Below are positions 12,527-20,790 of a DNA stretch of 20,790 bases, one piece after another. The position numbers and the translations under genes were made by a program. Below the pieces are notes generated by a model. It was not told where the DNA came from. It saw only the letters and a list, made by a program, of their open reading frames with translations, and searched no databases. Position 1 is the stretch's first letter. Every line of letters begins with the position of its first letter. This DNA is from Candidatus Nomurabacteria bacterium CG_4_9_14_0_2_um_filter_32_10 (GTDB lineage: Bacteria > Patescibacteriota > Minisyncoccia > Phycocordibacterales > UBA9973). The stretch is from the NCBI GenBank assembly GCA_002788475.1, contig PFRK01000015.1:1-20790 (forward strand), in the 5' to 3' direction.

Positions 12527-13795
12527 CTAGAATTTCAATATCTTGGAAAATTTAGATTTGTCTTTAAAAGGCCCAATAAGTGCTAAATTAAGTTTATTAT
12601 CTTTAAAAAGTTCTTTTGCTAGAGATTGTATCTTAGACGCTGTGACTTTTCTTATCTCTTTCACTTTTTCTTCTAAACTTTTTATTTCCTTTTTTAATAG
12701 TTCTTGACCACCCAAAAAATTAGCAACATCATCACTAGACTCAAGAGAAAGTTTCATATTCCCTATTAAAAATTCTTTCACCTTATTCAATTCTTCCTCG
12801 GAAATTATGTTGTTCTTTAATTTTTTACATTCCAAAAGAACTGCTTTTAAAACCTCCTCTATCCTTTTATTATCCACACCAGCAGATATTTGAAAAAATC
12901 CATGATCAGTATAAGAATCATTATAAGCACGTACATAATAGCCGACACCCATTTCTTCACGTAATTTTTGAAAAAGTCGAGAACTCATACCTCCACCTAA
13001 AATTCCACCTAAAACATAAAGTTCAGCATTTTTCTTATTAAATAAATCATAACTACGTACACCTAAAACAAAATGAGTCTGGTCTGTTTTTTTAAAACTA
13101 ACTAATACCTCTGGTTTTATTTGCTTTTCTTTTACTTTTAATTTTTGTGCTTTTTTACCACGTGAAATTTTACCAAAAACTTTATTCACCTCCTTCATTA
13201 CCTCTTTTTCATTTAATTTTCCTGCTATTACTATCGTCGTAGCCTCCGGTAAGTAATGCTCTTTTTTATATTCCACAAAGTCATCACGTTTCATATTTAA
13301 AATATTCTTCTTCTCACCCGCTATATTCCATCCTGCTGGTTGATCACCATACAAAAGCTCCATTATCAAATCTTGAACGTGTCTATTAGGCATATCTTTA
13401 TACATATTTATCTCTTCAATAATTACACCTTTTTCTCTTTGCATTTCTATTTCAGGAAAAGTGGAATTTAAATAAATATCCGAAACAACATTGAAAATTT
13501 TCTTAAAATGTCTTGCACCAGATTTAGCATAATATCCTGTATATTCCTGTGCAGTAAAAGCATTATATTGAGAACCAATAGCATCTAACTCTTTTGAAAT
13601 GTCTATTGCTCTTGGTCTTTTCACTGTCCCTTTAAAACACATATGCTCCAAAAAATGTGAAATCCCGTTCACTTTTTTTGTTTCATACTTTGACCCAGCT
13701 TCCACCAATACTAAAACAGTAACCGTCGGATTATCCTTCATCGGCACTATTATGACTCTCAATCCATTTTTTAAAATTGTTTTTTTAAATTTCAT
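12527..13795 (-). CDS. M16-family zinc peptidase
   Basis: 422 aa processing-peptidase-like protein (pitrilysin/M16B fold). The inverted zinc motif HFLEH is complete (H47, E50 catalytic, H51), and a Glu in EEINMY at 128 lies 77 residues after H51, the expected HxxEH-X76-E spacing. The second half carries the usual Arg/Tyr pair region SSRLFQKLREEMGVGYYV. One M16 subunit covers the whole length, as in bacterial homodimeric forms. No signal peptide is visible, so the protein is probably cytoplasmic. The ATG follows the glyS TAG with no intervening base, giving tight coupling. Confidence 0.93.
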   Translation of the reverse strand: MKFKKTILKNGLRVIIVPMKDNPTVTVLVLVEAGSKYETKKVNGISHFLEHMCFKGTVKRPRAIDISKELDAIGSQYNAFTAQEYTGYYAKSGARHFKKIFNVVSDIYLNSTFPEIEMQREKGVIIEEINMYKDMPNRHVQDLIMELLYGDQPAGWNIAGEKKNILNMKRDDFVEYKKEHYLPEATTIVIAGKLNEKEVMKEVNKVFGKISRGKKAQKLKVKEKQIKPEVLVSFKKTDQTHFVLGVRSYDLFNKKNAELYVLGGILGGGMSSRLFQKLREEMGVGYYVRAYNDSYTDHGFFQISAGVDNKRIEEVLKAVLLECKKLKNNIISEEELNKVKEFLIGNMKLSLESSDDVANFLGGQELLKKEIKSLEEKVKEIRKVTASKIQSLAKELFKDNKLNLALIGPFKDKSKFSKILKF

Positions 13796-15022
13796 CTATA
13801 TTTTTTCTTGTATATATTTTTTTAGATTTTCTACTTTTATTCTTTCCTGCTCTCCTGTATCTCTATCTCGCACAGTAACTGTGTCGTCAGTCAATGTATC
13901 AAAATCAACCACTATACAAAATGGAGTACCTATTTCATCTTGTCTTCGATAACGTTTACCAATATTTCCATTGTCATCCCATATTACACGACCAAACTCT
14001 GCTTTGAGTGGAGCAAAAACTTTTGTATTTGCATATTCTACCAATTCATTTTTATTTTTAAGCAAAGGTGAAACAGCACAAATAACAGGTGCGATAGAGG
14101 GTTTAAATTTCAAATAAGCTCGTACTTCTCCACCTTTCTCATCCTCACAATAAGCAGAAGCAAGTAAAGCTAAAAGGATACGGTCAACGCCGATGGAAGG
14201 TTCTATGACATGGGGAACTGTTTTTTCTCCTATTTCTTCATCAATATATTCAAGTTTATGATTTTTCAAATCAAAATCTGTTCTATAAGCCAAACCAAGA
14301 AGCTCTTTTTTCCCAAAAGGAAAATCAAATTCAAAATCAATAGTTCTTTTTGAATAATGAGCACGATCTCCATCTTCCACCTCAAGCTCGTGAACTTTTC
14401 CCATATCAATACCTACTTCTTCTGTCCAATCAAGTATCTCCCCTCTCCAATATTCAAAATATTTTTCCCAATCAGTAGAACGAATAAAATATTCAATTTC
14501 CATTTGTTCAAATTCACGAACTCTAAAAATAAAATCTCGTGGAGCTATTTCATTTCTAAAAGCTTTACCAATCTGAGCAATACCAAAAGGAAGTTTTGGA
14601 TGAAATGAGTCTACTGTATTTTTAAAATTAACAAATATACCTTGTGCTGTTTCTGGACGTAAATATGAAGTAGCTGCTTCTTCTCCAGCTCCAACTTGTG
14701 TTTTAAACATAACATTAAATTGTTTCCCATCTTCCGTAGGATCAGTAAAATTAGCTACATGACCAGTCGCTTCCCAAACACGTGCATTCATAAGTATCGC
14801 TGCATCTATACCGTACATATCACGTCTATTATCTACAAATTTTTTCCACCAACTTTGTTTAATATTATTTTTTAAAGCTACTCCAAAATGTCCATAATCA
14901 TAAGTCCCCGCAAGACCACCATATATTTCTGAACCAGCAAAAACAAAACCTCGTCTTTTACAAAGTGAAACTATTTTTTCCATTTCTTTGTTCTCTTTTT
15001 GATTTTCTTCTTTTTCTTGCAT
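13796..15022 (-). CDS. glyS: Glycyl-tRNA synthetase (alpha2 type)
   Basis: Class II synthetase charging tRNA-Gly. 408 aa, the homodimeric form rather than the E. coli alpha2beta2 type. Motifs: RRGFVFAGSEIYGGLAGTYDYG at the N-terminus, LRPETAQGIF, the motif-2 region AFRNEIAPRDFIFRVREFEQMEIEYF, and motif 3 PHVIEPSIGVDR. A C-terminal anticodon-binding domain (about 310-400) has IAPVICAVSPL and GTPFCIVVDFDTL. The alternative start MEKIVSLC lies 13 residues in and would match relatives equally well. The 33-bp upstream gap holds direct repeats of AATTACGAATTAC-type words. Confidence 0.96.
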   Translation of the reverse strand: MQEKEENQKENKEMEKIVSLCKRRGFVFAGSEIYGGLAGTYDYGHFGVALKNNIKQSWWKKFVDNRRDMYGIDAAILMNARVWEATGHVANFTDPTEDGKQFNVMFKTQVGAGEEAATSYLRPETAQGIFVNFKNTVDSFHPKLPFGIAQIGKAFRNEIAPRDFIFRVREFEQMEIEYFIRSTDWEKYFEYWRGEILDWTEEVGIDMGKVHELEVEDGDRAHYSKRTIDFEFDFPFGKKELLGLAYRTDFDLKNHKLEYIDEEIGEKTVPHVIEPSIGVDRILLALLASAYCEDEKGGEVRAYLKFKPSIAPVICAVSPLLKNKNELVEYANTKVFAPLKAEFGRVIWDDNGNIGKRYRRQDEIGTPFCIVVDFDTLTDDTVTVRDRDTGEQERIKVENLKKYIQEKI

Positions 15023-15030
15023 TTTTATTT

Positions 15031-15058
15031 GTAATTCGTAATTAGTAATTCGTAATTA
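15031..15058. repeat. GTAATTCGTAATTA direct repeat upstream of glyS
   Basis: GTAATTCGTAATTA is tandemly repeated across the glyS leader (15031-15044 and 15045-15058), and a similar ATTACGAATTA occurs at 61-71. It fills the whole spacer to the upstream surface-protein gene. Confidence 0.6.
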
Positions 15059-16987
15059 TTCTATCACCTTTCCTCCATTAGGTGGAAAATTAGTGTCATT
15101 AAGAAGTCGAGTATTAAGCGATGCCTTACTGACTCTTATATCTACGTTAGCAAAATCATCATGTCCAGTCAAAATTGCATCATTCAGAATAAGAGGCATC
15201 GTTCCAACTTGAGAAAGTGAAGGTGTGAGTTCTACCTGAAAAGAAACCTCCTTTCCCGCTCCAGTAATACTAGTACCTCGAGGAATTCCACCTATATTCC
15301 AAATTATTTCTTTTGTAGTTGCATTATAAGCTAAATCCTCAACTTCTGGGGAAGATACACCAACAAATCGTATCCAAGATGGAATAGTAGAACGAACTTG
15401 AGCCTTTGAAATATTATTCGCAGTATTGGAGAGAGACCAAGTAATAGTATAAGTTGTTTTTTGTTCCACTTTTGGAGGTATTGGTCCACTATTTGTAAAA
15501 GGTCCAGAATAATAGAGAGCTTTGTTTGAAAGTCCAACATCAGAAATAATTCTCACAATCTTTGATTCCGAATTACTCAATACTGTCGTGGCTCCGCCAC
15601 CTTGAGCTTGTTGGCCTGTGATAGAAACATCTATATTAATGATAGGAGAAGAAATGATTCCACCTAAAGCAGAAAAAAGAGAGCTCGGAGAAAAAGAAAA
15701 AGATACTTCCCCAGAATCACCTGGATTTATCTCTACAAATTTACTTTGAGAATTCTTATCCCAAATTATTATATCTTGAGATGAATCATAAAAACCTTGT
15801 CTTGCAGATATTGTTTTACGATTAACTGCATTACCAGAAATTTTTGCACGAATTTCTAAATTGTTTATATTCGTTTCTAAATTATTTTTCCATTGTATTT
15901 GTCCTTCAATAGAAGTTTTAGTATCTACAGCATATTCTCTCTCCAATACTCCATTTATAAGAAGGCTAGCTTCAATCGAAGACTTTTTTATCATAACGAT
16001 ATGTTCTAAAGAATTGAAAATAGTCTCTATCAAAGATTTATCCGACGAAGATTGAGATCCACTCCACACACGAAACACTTTTTCCTCTCCATCAAAAACA
16101 TCAATCATCTTACCAAGTATAGAAATACCATGCTCCGAACCAGGAGCAAGATCCCCTAAATTCCAAATATTATTACCTAAAGATGGTGCTGGTACTGATT
16201 TTATAAATTGAAAACCAATTGGATAATCAACTTTCAAAAGTATTTTTGAAACTGGTTTAGTAGAATTTAATGTAGCTTTTATACCAAGAGTAATATCTTG
16301 ATTCGAATTTATTTCAGTAGGTGCATCTATCAAAAGATTTATTGGCGTAGAATTTATAGAAATTTCATAAAGTTTCCCCTTTACAAAAATAGCATTTGAC
16401 CCCTCTACTCTATATTCGAGAGAAATTTTTAACTGACGGATACTTCCTTGTTCACCAAATAATACTATCTTTACATTCTCGTTTTTTATTCCCCCAGCTG
16501 GAATAGTCCCTAACGATAGACGAATGTGCTCATTATCCTGCGATAAACTAACCTGAGAACTTTTCGGATATTCTATAACAAGATCAGCCAATAAAAGAGG
16601 AGAATTATTTTTATTTACTATCCCAAGTAAAAGAGGATACTCCTCTCCGCCAGCAGTAAAAGCATTACTAAGTACAGAAATCTCAATATTATCATTAGAA
16701 ACAGTGTTGCCTTTAGCAAAAAACATATAAGAGGCATAGCCTATAGCCAAAACAAAAAAAACCAAAGAAAATATAAAAAAGTTTTTAAATACTGAAGTTT
16801 TCATAAAAAGTTTTTCTTTAGAAATGAGTTCGGCATCTTCTTTTTTCCCCCAAGAATCCATCACATCTCTCTTTTTAAAATGAGGAAAACCATCTCGATA
16901 TTCAATTTTTGTTTGATAATTTTTATTGAAGAGTTTGCTTTTTAACTCTTCTATCTTATTTAATTTATTCTTATCATGAGGTGGCAT
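15056..16987 (-). CDS. Single-pass surface protein with DUF11-like beta-sandwich repeats
   Basis: 643 aa. A basic cytoplasmic N-terminus (1-65) is followed by one transmembrane segment (about 70-90, FFIFSLVFFVLAIGYASYMFF) and a long outside region of several beta-sandwich-like domains. Recurring patterns are NSNQDITLGIKATLNSTKPV, LGDLAPGSEHGISILGK, VEINPGDSGEVSFSF and YTITWSLSNTANNISKAQV, the NxGxxxATNV-like style of DUF11 and CARDB-type adhesive repeats. It is probably a surface structural or adhesion protein; this is inference. No LPXTG or enzyme motif is seen. It has its own extended -10, and +1 lies on the ATG. It precedes glyS. Confidence 0.82.
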   Translation of the reverse strand: MPPHDKNKLNKIEELKSKLFNKNYQTKIEYRDGFPHFKKRDVMDSWGKKEDAELISKEKLFMKTSVFKNFFIFSLVFFVLAIGYASYMFFAKGNTVSNDNIEISVLSNAFTAGGEEYPLLLGIVNKNNSPLLLADLVIEYPKSSQVSLSQDNEHIRLSLGTIPAGGIKNENVKIVLFGEQGSIRQLKISLEYRVEGSNAIFVKGKLYEISINSTPINLLIDAPTEINSNQDITLGIKATLNSTKPVSKILLKVDYPIGFQFIKSVPAPSLGNNIWNLGDLAPGSEHGISILGKMIDVFDGEEKVFRVWSGSQSSSDKSLIETIFNSLEHIVMIKKSSIEASLLINGVLEREYAVDTKTSIEGQIQWKNNLETNINNLEIRAKISGNAVNRKTISARQGFYDSSQDIIIWDKNSQSKFVEINPGDSGEVSFSFSPSSLFSALGGIISSPIINIDVSITGQQAQGGGATTVLSNSESKIVRIISDVGLSNKALYYSGPFTNSGPIPPKVEQKTTYTITWSLSNTANNISKAQVRSTIPSWIRFVGVSSPEVEDLAYNATTKEIIWNIGGIPRGTSITGAGKEVSFQVELTPSLSQVGTMPLILNDAILTGHDDFANVDIRVSKASLNTRLLNDTNFPPNGGKVIE

Positions 16988-16993
16988 TCTCTA

Positions 16994-17002
16994 ATTGTAT
17001 CA
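16994..17002 (-). promoter_or_regulatory. Extended -10 of the surface-protein gene, leaderless spacing
   Basis: The complement reads TGATACAAT. +1 is expected at 16987, the A of the ATG. It lies in the 57-bp gap after recO. Confidence 0.6.
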
Positions 17003-17044
17003 TCCCGAAGGAAATTTGAAAAATCTCTCACAGAATAGGTTATT

Positions 17045-17623
17045 TTATAAATGTGTCTCCTTAAGTGCTTTGTTAATCTGATGTAGTATCTTTGCCCTAC
17101 TTTTTGAAACTTTAAACACTAAATCTTCTTCAAATGGTGACCTAATAAAATCTTTTAAGATCTCATCACCTCCTATATAACCTAAATTATTGAGTATGCG
17201 TAAGACAATAATAGCTTCAATATTACGTAATTCATCTATCGTTTTAGATTTTTCCAAAATAAAAAGACCTTTTAATAAATCCATAAATAAAGCCTTGTTT
17301 GGGTCTTCTCCCATGAGCAAACGTTTTAATAATTTTGAAATATTTACAAAAACTTCAAAAATTTCTGGCTCAGATAATTTCTCAAGTTTATTTGTTTTAG
17401 AAGCACTCGTAATTTTCCAAAAATCTTTCCCTTTTATTAAATCTATTTTGAGATAAGAAAAATCTTGTAAAACAAAACGTAATTTCGAAGACATTTTCCG
17501 CACACCTTGAGCAGAAGCAAAAATCATTCCCAAATCACGAGTAAAAATGGAATAATATTTCCCTGTTTCTCCAAAGTTTCCACTCCCCAATATTATTCCC
17601 TCTGTGTGATAAATGTGATGCAT
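17045..17623 (-). CDS. recO: DNA repair protein RecO (short form)
   Basis: 192 aa versus about 240 in E. coli. The N-terminal OB fold is clear: EGIILGSGNFGETGKYYSIFTRDLG, then SAQGVRKMSSKL and LKIDLIKGKDFWKITSAS (quoted as EGIILGSGNFGETGKYY and SAQGVRKMSSKL). The helical C-terminal part is reduced and shows no Cys4 zinc motif. RecO works with RecR to load RecA onto SSB-coated DNA; recA and ssb are elsewhere in this window. The ATG overlaps the upstream MBL gene's stop by one base (TAATG), so it is coupled to the ileS unit. Confidence 0.9.
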   Translation of the reverse strand: MHHIYHTEGIILGSGNFGETGKYYSIFTRDLGMIFASAQGVRKMSSKLRFVLQDFSYLKIDLIKGKDFWKITSASKTNKLEKLSEPEIFEVFVNISKLLKRLLMGEDPNKALFMDLLKGLFILEKSKTIDELRNIEAIIVLRILNNLGYIGGDEILKDFIRSPFEEDLVFKVSKSRAKILHQINKALKETHL

Positions 17624-18261
17624 TAGAATATTTCTTCAATATTATCTTCAAAAGACTTAAATATAATATTTTCTTTTTCTAAAACCATTGCAACTATTTT
17701 ATGACTAGCCCCAAAAGATTTTAACATTCCGTCATGTACTGGAAAACAGATTTTTGGGTTTATTTCTAAAGCATAATTAATTGTATTTTTTATATTAGTC
17801 CAAGGACCAGCGACAGGAAGCGCTAATATTTCAACAGGTTTATTAGGGTTATAAAAAGCATCACCAGGATAAAATAATCTTTTCCCAATAAAAAATCCAG
17901 TATTTTGAACTCTAAAAATATCTTGATAAATTTCTTGATGTTTACAATCATGAGCTTCTAGTTCAATACCCATAAATTCTTTTGGTATCTTATTTTCTAA
18001 AATTTTATATTCAATTCCTAATTTATTAAGCAATTTTCCAACTCCTTTATTTGTGATAACTACTGCCTTAGGATTATTTTTAATAATCTCTTTTAATGAT
18101 TCAATATGAATATGATCTCCATGTTCATGTGTGATTAAAATGATATCAATATTTTTTTCTTTTACCTGTTCATCTACTGTCCAAGAACCTGGATCAGTCA
18201 TTATCCTTTTGCCGTTTTCTTCTATAATTAAACAACAGTGTCCCAACTTTTTGATTTTCAT
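17623..18261 (-). CDS. Metallo-beta-lactamase-fold hydrolase (UlaG-like)
   Basis: 212 aa. The MBL signature THEHGDH is near residue 44-50. An Asp lies in FYPGDAF and a His near the C-terminus in CFPVHDG, so the dinuclear metal site appears complete. The N-terminal MKIKKLGHCCLIIEENGKRIMTDPG pattern (read as GHCCLII and MTDPG) is that of UlaG-like and YtkL-like hydrolases. The substrate cannot be assigned. It starts 2 bp after the ileS stop and overlaps recO by one base, so ileS-MBL-recO is one translationally linked set. Confidence 0.9.
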   Translation of the reverse strand: MKIKKLGHCCLIIEENGKRIMTDPGSWTVDEQVKEKNIDIILITHEHGDHIHIESLKEIIKNNPKAVVITNKGVGKLLNKLGIEYKILENKIPKEFMGIELEAHDCKHQEIYQDIFRVQNTGFFIGKRLFYPGDAFYNPNKPVEILALPVAGPWTNIKNTINYALEINPKICFPVHDGMLKSFGASHKIVAMVLEKENIIFKSFEDNIEEIF

Positions 18262-18263
18262 AA

Positions 18264-20790
18264 TTATATTTTATTAAGATTTATTTTGAAAACTAAATTA
18301 TCAATTTTTATATATTCACCTTCATTTTGTTTGAATTCTATTTTTGAAGCAAGGACCACTTTCAAAAGTTCAGTTTCAAACTTTCGGATTAATTTTTTAC
18401 CTTCATCGCCAGTCTCAATGATAAGGACAACAATGTCACTAGGAGTAAGTCCCATTTTTTTACGTATATCTTGGACAGCCCGAACAAGTTCACGATAATC
18501 TCCTTCTTCTTTTAATTCTGGTGAAATATCTACATCGAGATTTACTTTTTGAATACCTATTTTTATTTTTAGAATATATTCAATATTTTTTATATTTAAT
18601 TCATCTTTTATTATCTCCAAATACTCATCAGATAATTTCTCAGCTATAATTTCCAATTTGTTCAATGGCTGACGAACCTTAATCCCTGCCTTCTGACGAG
18701 CCTCGAGACCAAGAGTAACCAAACTTCTGACTGTTTCCATATTTTTTAAAACTTTCGGTTTATTAAAAGAAAAAACCTTAAATTTTTTCTTAGGCCAGCT
18801 CGTTAAATGCACACTTTCTTCGTCAGCTTCATTCCTCAATTTTAACCAAATATCCTCAGAAATAAATGGCGTAAACGGTGCCATCACTTTCGAAAGATTT
18901 TTTAATACGTAGTAAAGCGTTTTTTTTGCATTTTCTCCATCCTTTGTCTTCTCGTAGCCTTCGGCGGAGGAGGATTTAATTCTGTCTCTTGAGCGACGTA
19001 AGTACCAAGTAGAGAGATCTTCGATAAATAATTCAATCGGTCTTGCTATTAGAGATATATCATACTCGTTCATACCATCTGTCACTTCAGAGATAAGCTC
19101 ATCTAGTCTAGAAAGTATCCAACTATCTAAGATGTTGGAGCTAGCTCTCGGCTTAAAACTCGTAGCTTCTAGAGAAACATCTCTATAAAGTCCATAAAAT
19201 AATAAAACATTATTGAGTCTATTTATTATTTTATTTGAAACATCCTGAACAGCTTTTTCCAAAAAATTAATATCCTCCCCTTTCATCAGAGGACAAGACA
19301 TCAAATAAAAACGAAGTGCATCGACTCCATATTTATCAAATAAAATGGAAGGATCTGGAAAATTGTTTTTTGATTTCGACATCTTTTGTCCATCTTCAGC
19401 CAAGATAGTTCCAGTAGTGACGACATTTTTAAATGGGGCCTTATTAAAAAGAATAGAAGAAATAACGTGAGTGTAGTAAAACCAAGTTCTAGTCTGGGCG
19501 ATATATTCTGCCACAAAACCAGCCGGAAAGTTTTTCTTTTTCCAATCTAAATTTTCAAATGGATAGTGGTCCTGAGCGAAAGGCATCGATCCTGATTCAA
19601 ACCAACAATCGAAAACCTCTGGAATTCTTCTATATTCTTCACCACTCTCATCAACCAGTGTAATTGCATCTATATAAGGACGATGCAAATCAAGCTCGTA
19701 ATTTTCATTGTGTGGAAGGGGGACAAAATTAAATTCTCTAATTTCGGCATTTTTAAGGGGATTAAATGGATCATTCTTGGTTAATAAAGAATCTAGTGAC
19801 AAACCCTCCACCACAAAACTTAATGCATCAGTGGCGCTTCCGTGACCAAAAATTAAAATATTTTTATTGGAATATTTTGATTCTAATTCATAAATAAATT
19901 GGCCCATTCTTTTAATTAGTTGAGCAAAACTTTCACCATCAGGTAAAACTTCAGTCGGATTATCCAAATAGTTCTTGTCGTAATATTCATCAAATATAAC
20001 TCTCTCTTTACCATCAAAAAAAGAACTAGTCTCCCATTCTCGAGCATGTTCATCATAAATAATTTTTTCTAATGGAAAGTTAATTTGCTCACAAGCTATT
20101 TGTGCAGTCTCTCTTGCCCTCTTAAGTGTCGAAGAAATAACAACATCAATCTTTTCTTTAAAATTTTTAGAACTCTCTAATGTTTGCTCTTTCCCTTTCT
20201 CTGTTAATCTAGCCCCATATTCAAAATTTTTATGATGAATACCACCTTTAATATTATTTTCCGCCTGACCATGCCTCATTACAAAATATCTATTTCCAGA
20301 TTTTTTTGTTTTTGATTTTAAATCTTCTATCGAATTCACAAACATAATCTTGTGAGAATCAGATATCCAAATAGGTAAAGGACTTGCCCAATAACGATTG
20401 CGTGAAATAGTCCAATCCGGAGCATTTTCCATCGTATTCTTAAAACGTCCTTCTTTCAGATGAGATGGAATCCAATTTATAGATTTTGCATTTTTGAGTA
20501 AATCATTTTTAACTTTTTGTATATTCACAAACCACGAAGGCAAAGCATAATAAAGAAGAGGAGTCTCACAACGATAACAATGCGGATAAGAGTGCATTAT
20601 CTTTTCTTTCGCAAAAAGTTTCCCTTCTTTAGCTAAATATTTAATTATTAAAACATCAACTGATTGATGATCTTCTTTTGGTTTGACCTTAATCCCAGCA
20701 AAATCTATAACTTCTTTTGAAAATGTCCCATTCGGTTCGACATGACGAATAAATGGAATATTGTATTCTTTTGCAAGATTCATGTCATCT
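18264..20790 (-). CDS. ileS: Isoleucyl-tRNA synthetase with inserted histidine-phosphatase domain (5' partial)
   Basis: Partial: the frame runs off the window, so the N-terminal half with the HIGH box is missing. An internal Met at 20783 is not a credible start, because the preceding codons (Asp-Asp) continue the IleRS pattern. From that Met: the end of the editing region and the IleRS landmark SRNRYWASPLPIW at 127-139; an extra domain at about 163-355; DLHRPYIDAITL resuming IleRS at 365; CWFESGSMPFAQ at 393-404; KMSKS at 467-471; then the anticodon-binding domain with DLSTWYLRRSRDRIK and MAPFTPFISEDIW. The insert is a complete phosphoglycerate-mutase-like histidine phosphatase: RHG at 170-172, LKRARETA at 220-227, HAREWE at 246-251 and GHGSATDAL at 313-321. 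A GC-rich patch at about 18946-18973 encodes SSSAEGYEK-like extra residues. MBL and recO follow. Confidence 0.95.
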   Translation of the reverse strand, partial: DDMNLAKEYNIPFIRHVEPNGTFSKEVIDFAGIKVKPKEDHQSVDVLIIKYLAKEGKLFAKEKIMHSYPHCYRCETPLLYYALPSWFVNIQKVKNDLLKNAKSINWIPSHLKEGRFKNTMENAPDWTISRNRYWASPLPIWISDSHKIMFVNSIEDLKSKTKKSGNRYFVMRHGQAENNIKGGIHHKNFEYGARLTEKGKEQTLESSKNFKEKIDVVISSTLKRARETAQIACEQINFPLEKIIYDEHAREWETSSFFDGKERVIFDEYYDKNYLDNPTEVLPDGESFAQLIKRMGQFIYELESKYSNKNILIFGHGSATDALSFVVEGLSLDSLLTKNDPFNPLKNAEIREFNFVPLPHNENYELDLHRPYIDAITLVDESGEEYRRIPEVFDCWFESGSMPFAQDHYPFENLDWKKKNFPAGFVAEYIAQTRTWFYYTHVISSILFNKAPFKNVVTTGTILAEDGQKMSKSKNNFPDPSILFDKYGVDALRFYLMSCPLMKGEDINFLEKAVQDVSNKIINRLNNVLLFYGLYRDVSLEATSFKPRASSNILDSWILSRLDELISEVTDGMNEYDISLIARPIELFIEDLSTWYLRRSRDRIKSSSAEGYEKTKDGENAKKTLYYVLKNLSKVMAPFTPFISEDIWLKLRNEADEESVHLTSWPKKKFKVFSFNKPKVLKNMETVRSLVTLGLEARQKAGIKVRQPLNKLEIIAEKLSDEYLEIIKDELNIKNIEYILKIKIGIQKVNLDVDISPELKEEGDYRELVRAVQDIRKKMGLTPSDIVVLIIETGDEGKKLIRKFETELLKVVLASKIEFKQNEGEYIKIDNLVFKINLNKI
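19719..20297 (-). other. Histidine-phosphatase domain inside IleRS
   Basis: Covers about residues 163-355 counted from Met at 20783. All active-site elements of the branch-2-like/PGM family are present: nucleophile His171 in RHG, Arg222 or Arg224, Glu249 or Glu251 and second His314 in GHG. It is bounded by IleRS sequence in the same open frame on both sides, so it is an insertion, not two genes. Confidence 0.9.

Noticed and set aside
16998..17015. ATCCCGAAGGAAAT as a repeat of the rpsR leader arm
   Set aside because: Only about 13 of 14 bases are shared with 6352-6365, with no complementary partner nearby; may be chance.
20781..20783. ileS start codon at 20783
   Set aside because: IleRS homology continues upstream (Asp-Asp before this Met), and the HIGH box is absent, so the gene is cut by the window edge.

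Overview
The window is AT-rich, with compact gene packing, very short spacers, and small, minimal versions of universal genes. Examples are a 479-aa MetRS, an alpha2-type GlyRS, a 192-aa RecO, and SSB and S6 in their classic operon. Together with several single-pass or orphan proteins of the kind common in Candidate Phyla Radiation genomes, this suggests a Patescibacteria (Parcubacteria-like) chromosome. That placement is inference from gene content and style; no rRNA or tRNA gene is visible.

Layout. 1-1045: a leftward orphan gene with a C-terminal winged-helix-like segment, preceded by a three-way-junction repeat. 1046-1439: a gene-free divergent spacer holding two adjacent long inverted repeats with internal hairpins. 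1440-5271 (rightward): ftsK, a small membrane-anchored Ig-like protein, recA. 5272-5528: a convergent spacer with a promoter-like box and a folded element. 5529-7481 (leftward): rpsF-ssb-rpsR-efp. 7718-9293 (leftward): tatD and a REP-associated tyrosine (Y1) transposase flanked by palindromes. 9344-12442 (leftward): a PerM/AI-2E-family membrane protein, metG and an HD phosphohydrolase. 12527-16987 (leftward): a DUF11-like surface protein, glyS and an M16 peptidase. 17045-20790 (leftward): ileS (5' end outside the window), an MBL-fold hydrolase and recO.

Themes. Most genes serve translation (three aminoacyl-tRNA synthetases, EF-P, S6, S18) or DNA maintenance (FtsK, RecA, RecO, SSB, TatD). The main novelties are: (i) an IleRS with a complete histidine-phosphatase domain inserted between its editing region and the catalytic C-half; (ii) a roughly 130-bp multi-hairpin unit present twice, each time ending just upstream of a start codon (rpsF and the Ig-like gene); (iii) several intergenic elements that share an architecture (long outer stem enclosing hairpins) but not sequence, two of them linked to the same extended -10 promoter box, so candidate non-coding RNAs; (iv) palindromes inserted in frame inside coding sequences; (v) -10 elements, mostly extended, placed so that transcription should begin at the A of the start codon, implying leaderless mRNAs; and (vi) a RAYT/REP unit whose palindrome encodes the last ten residues of the transposase.
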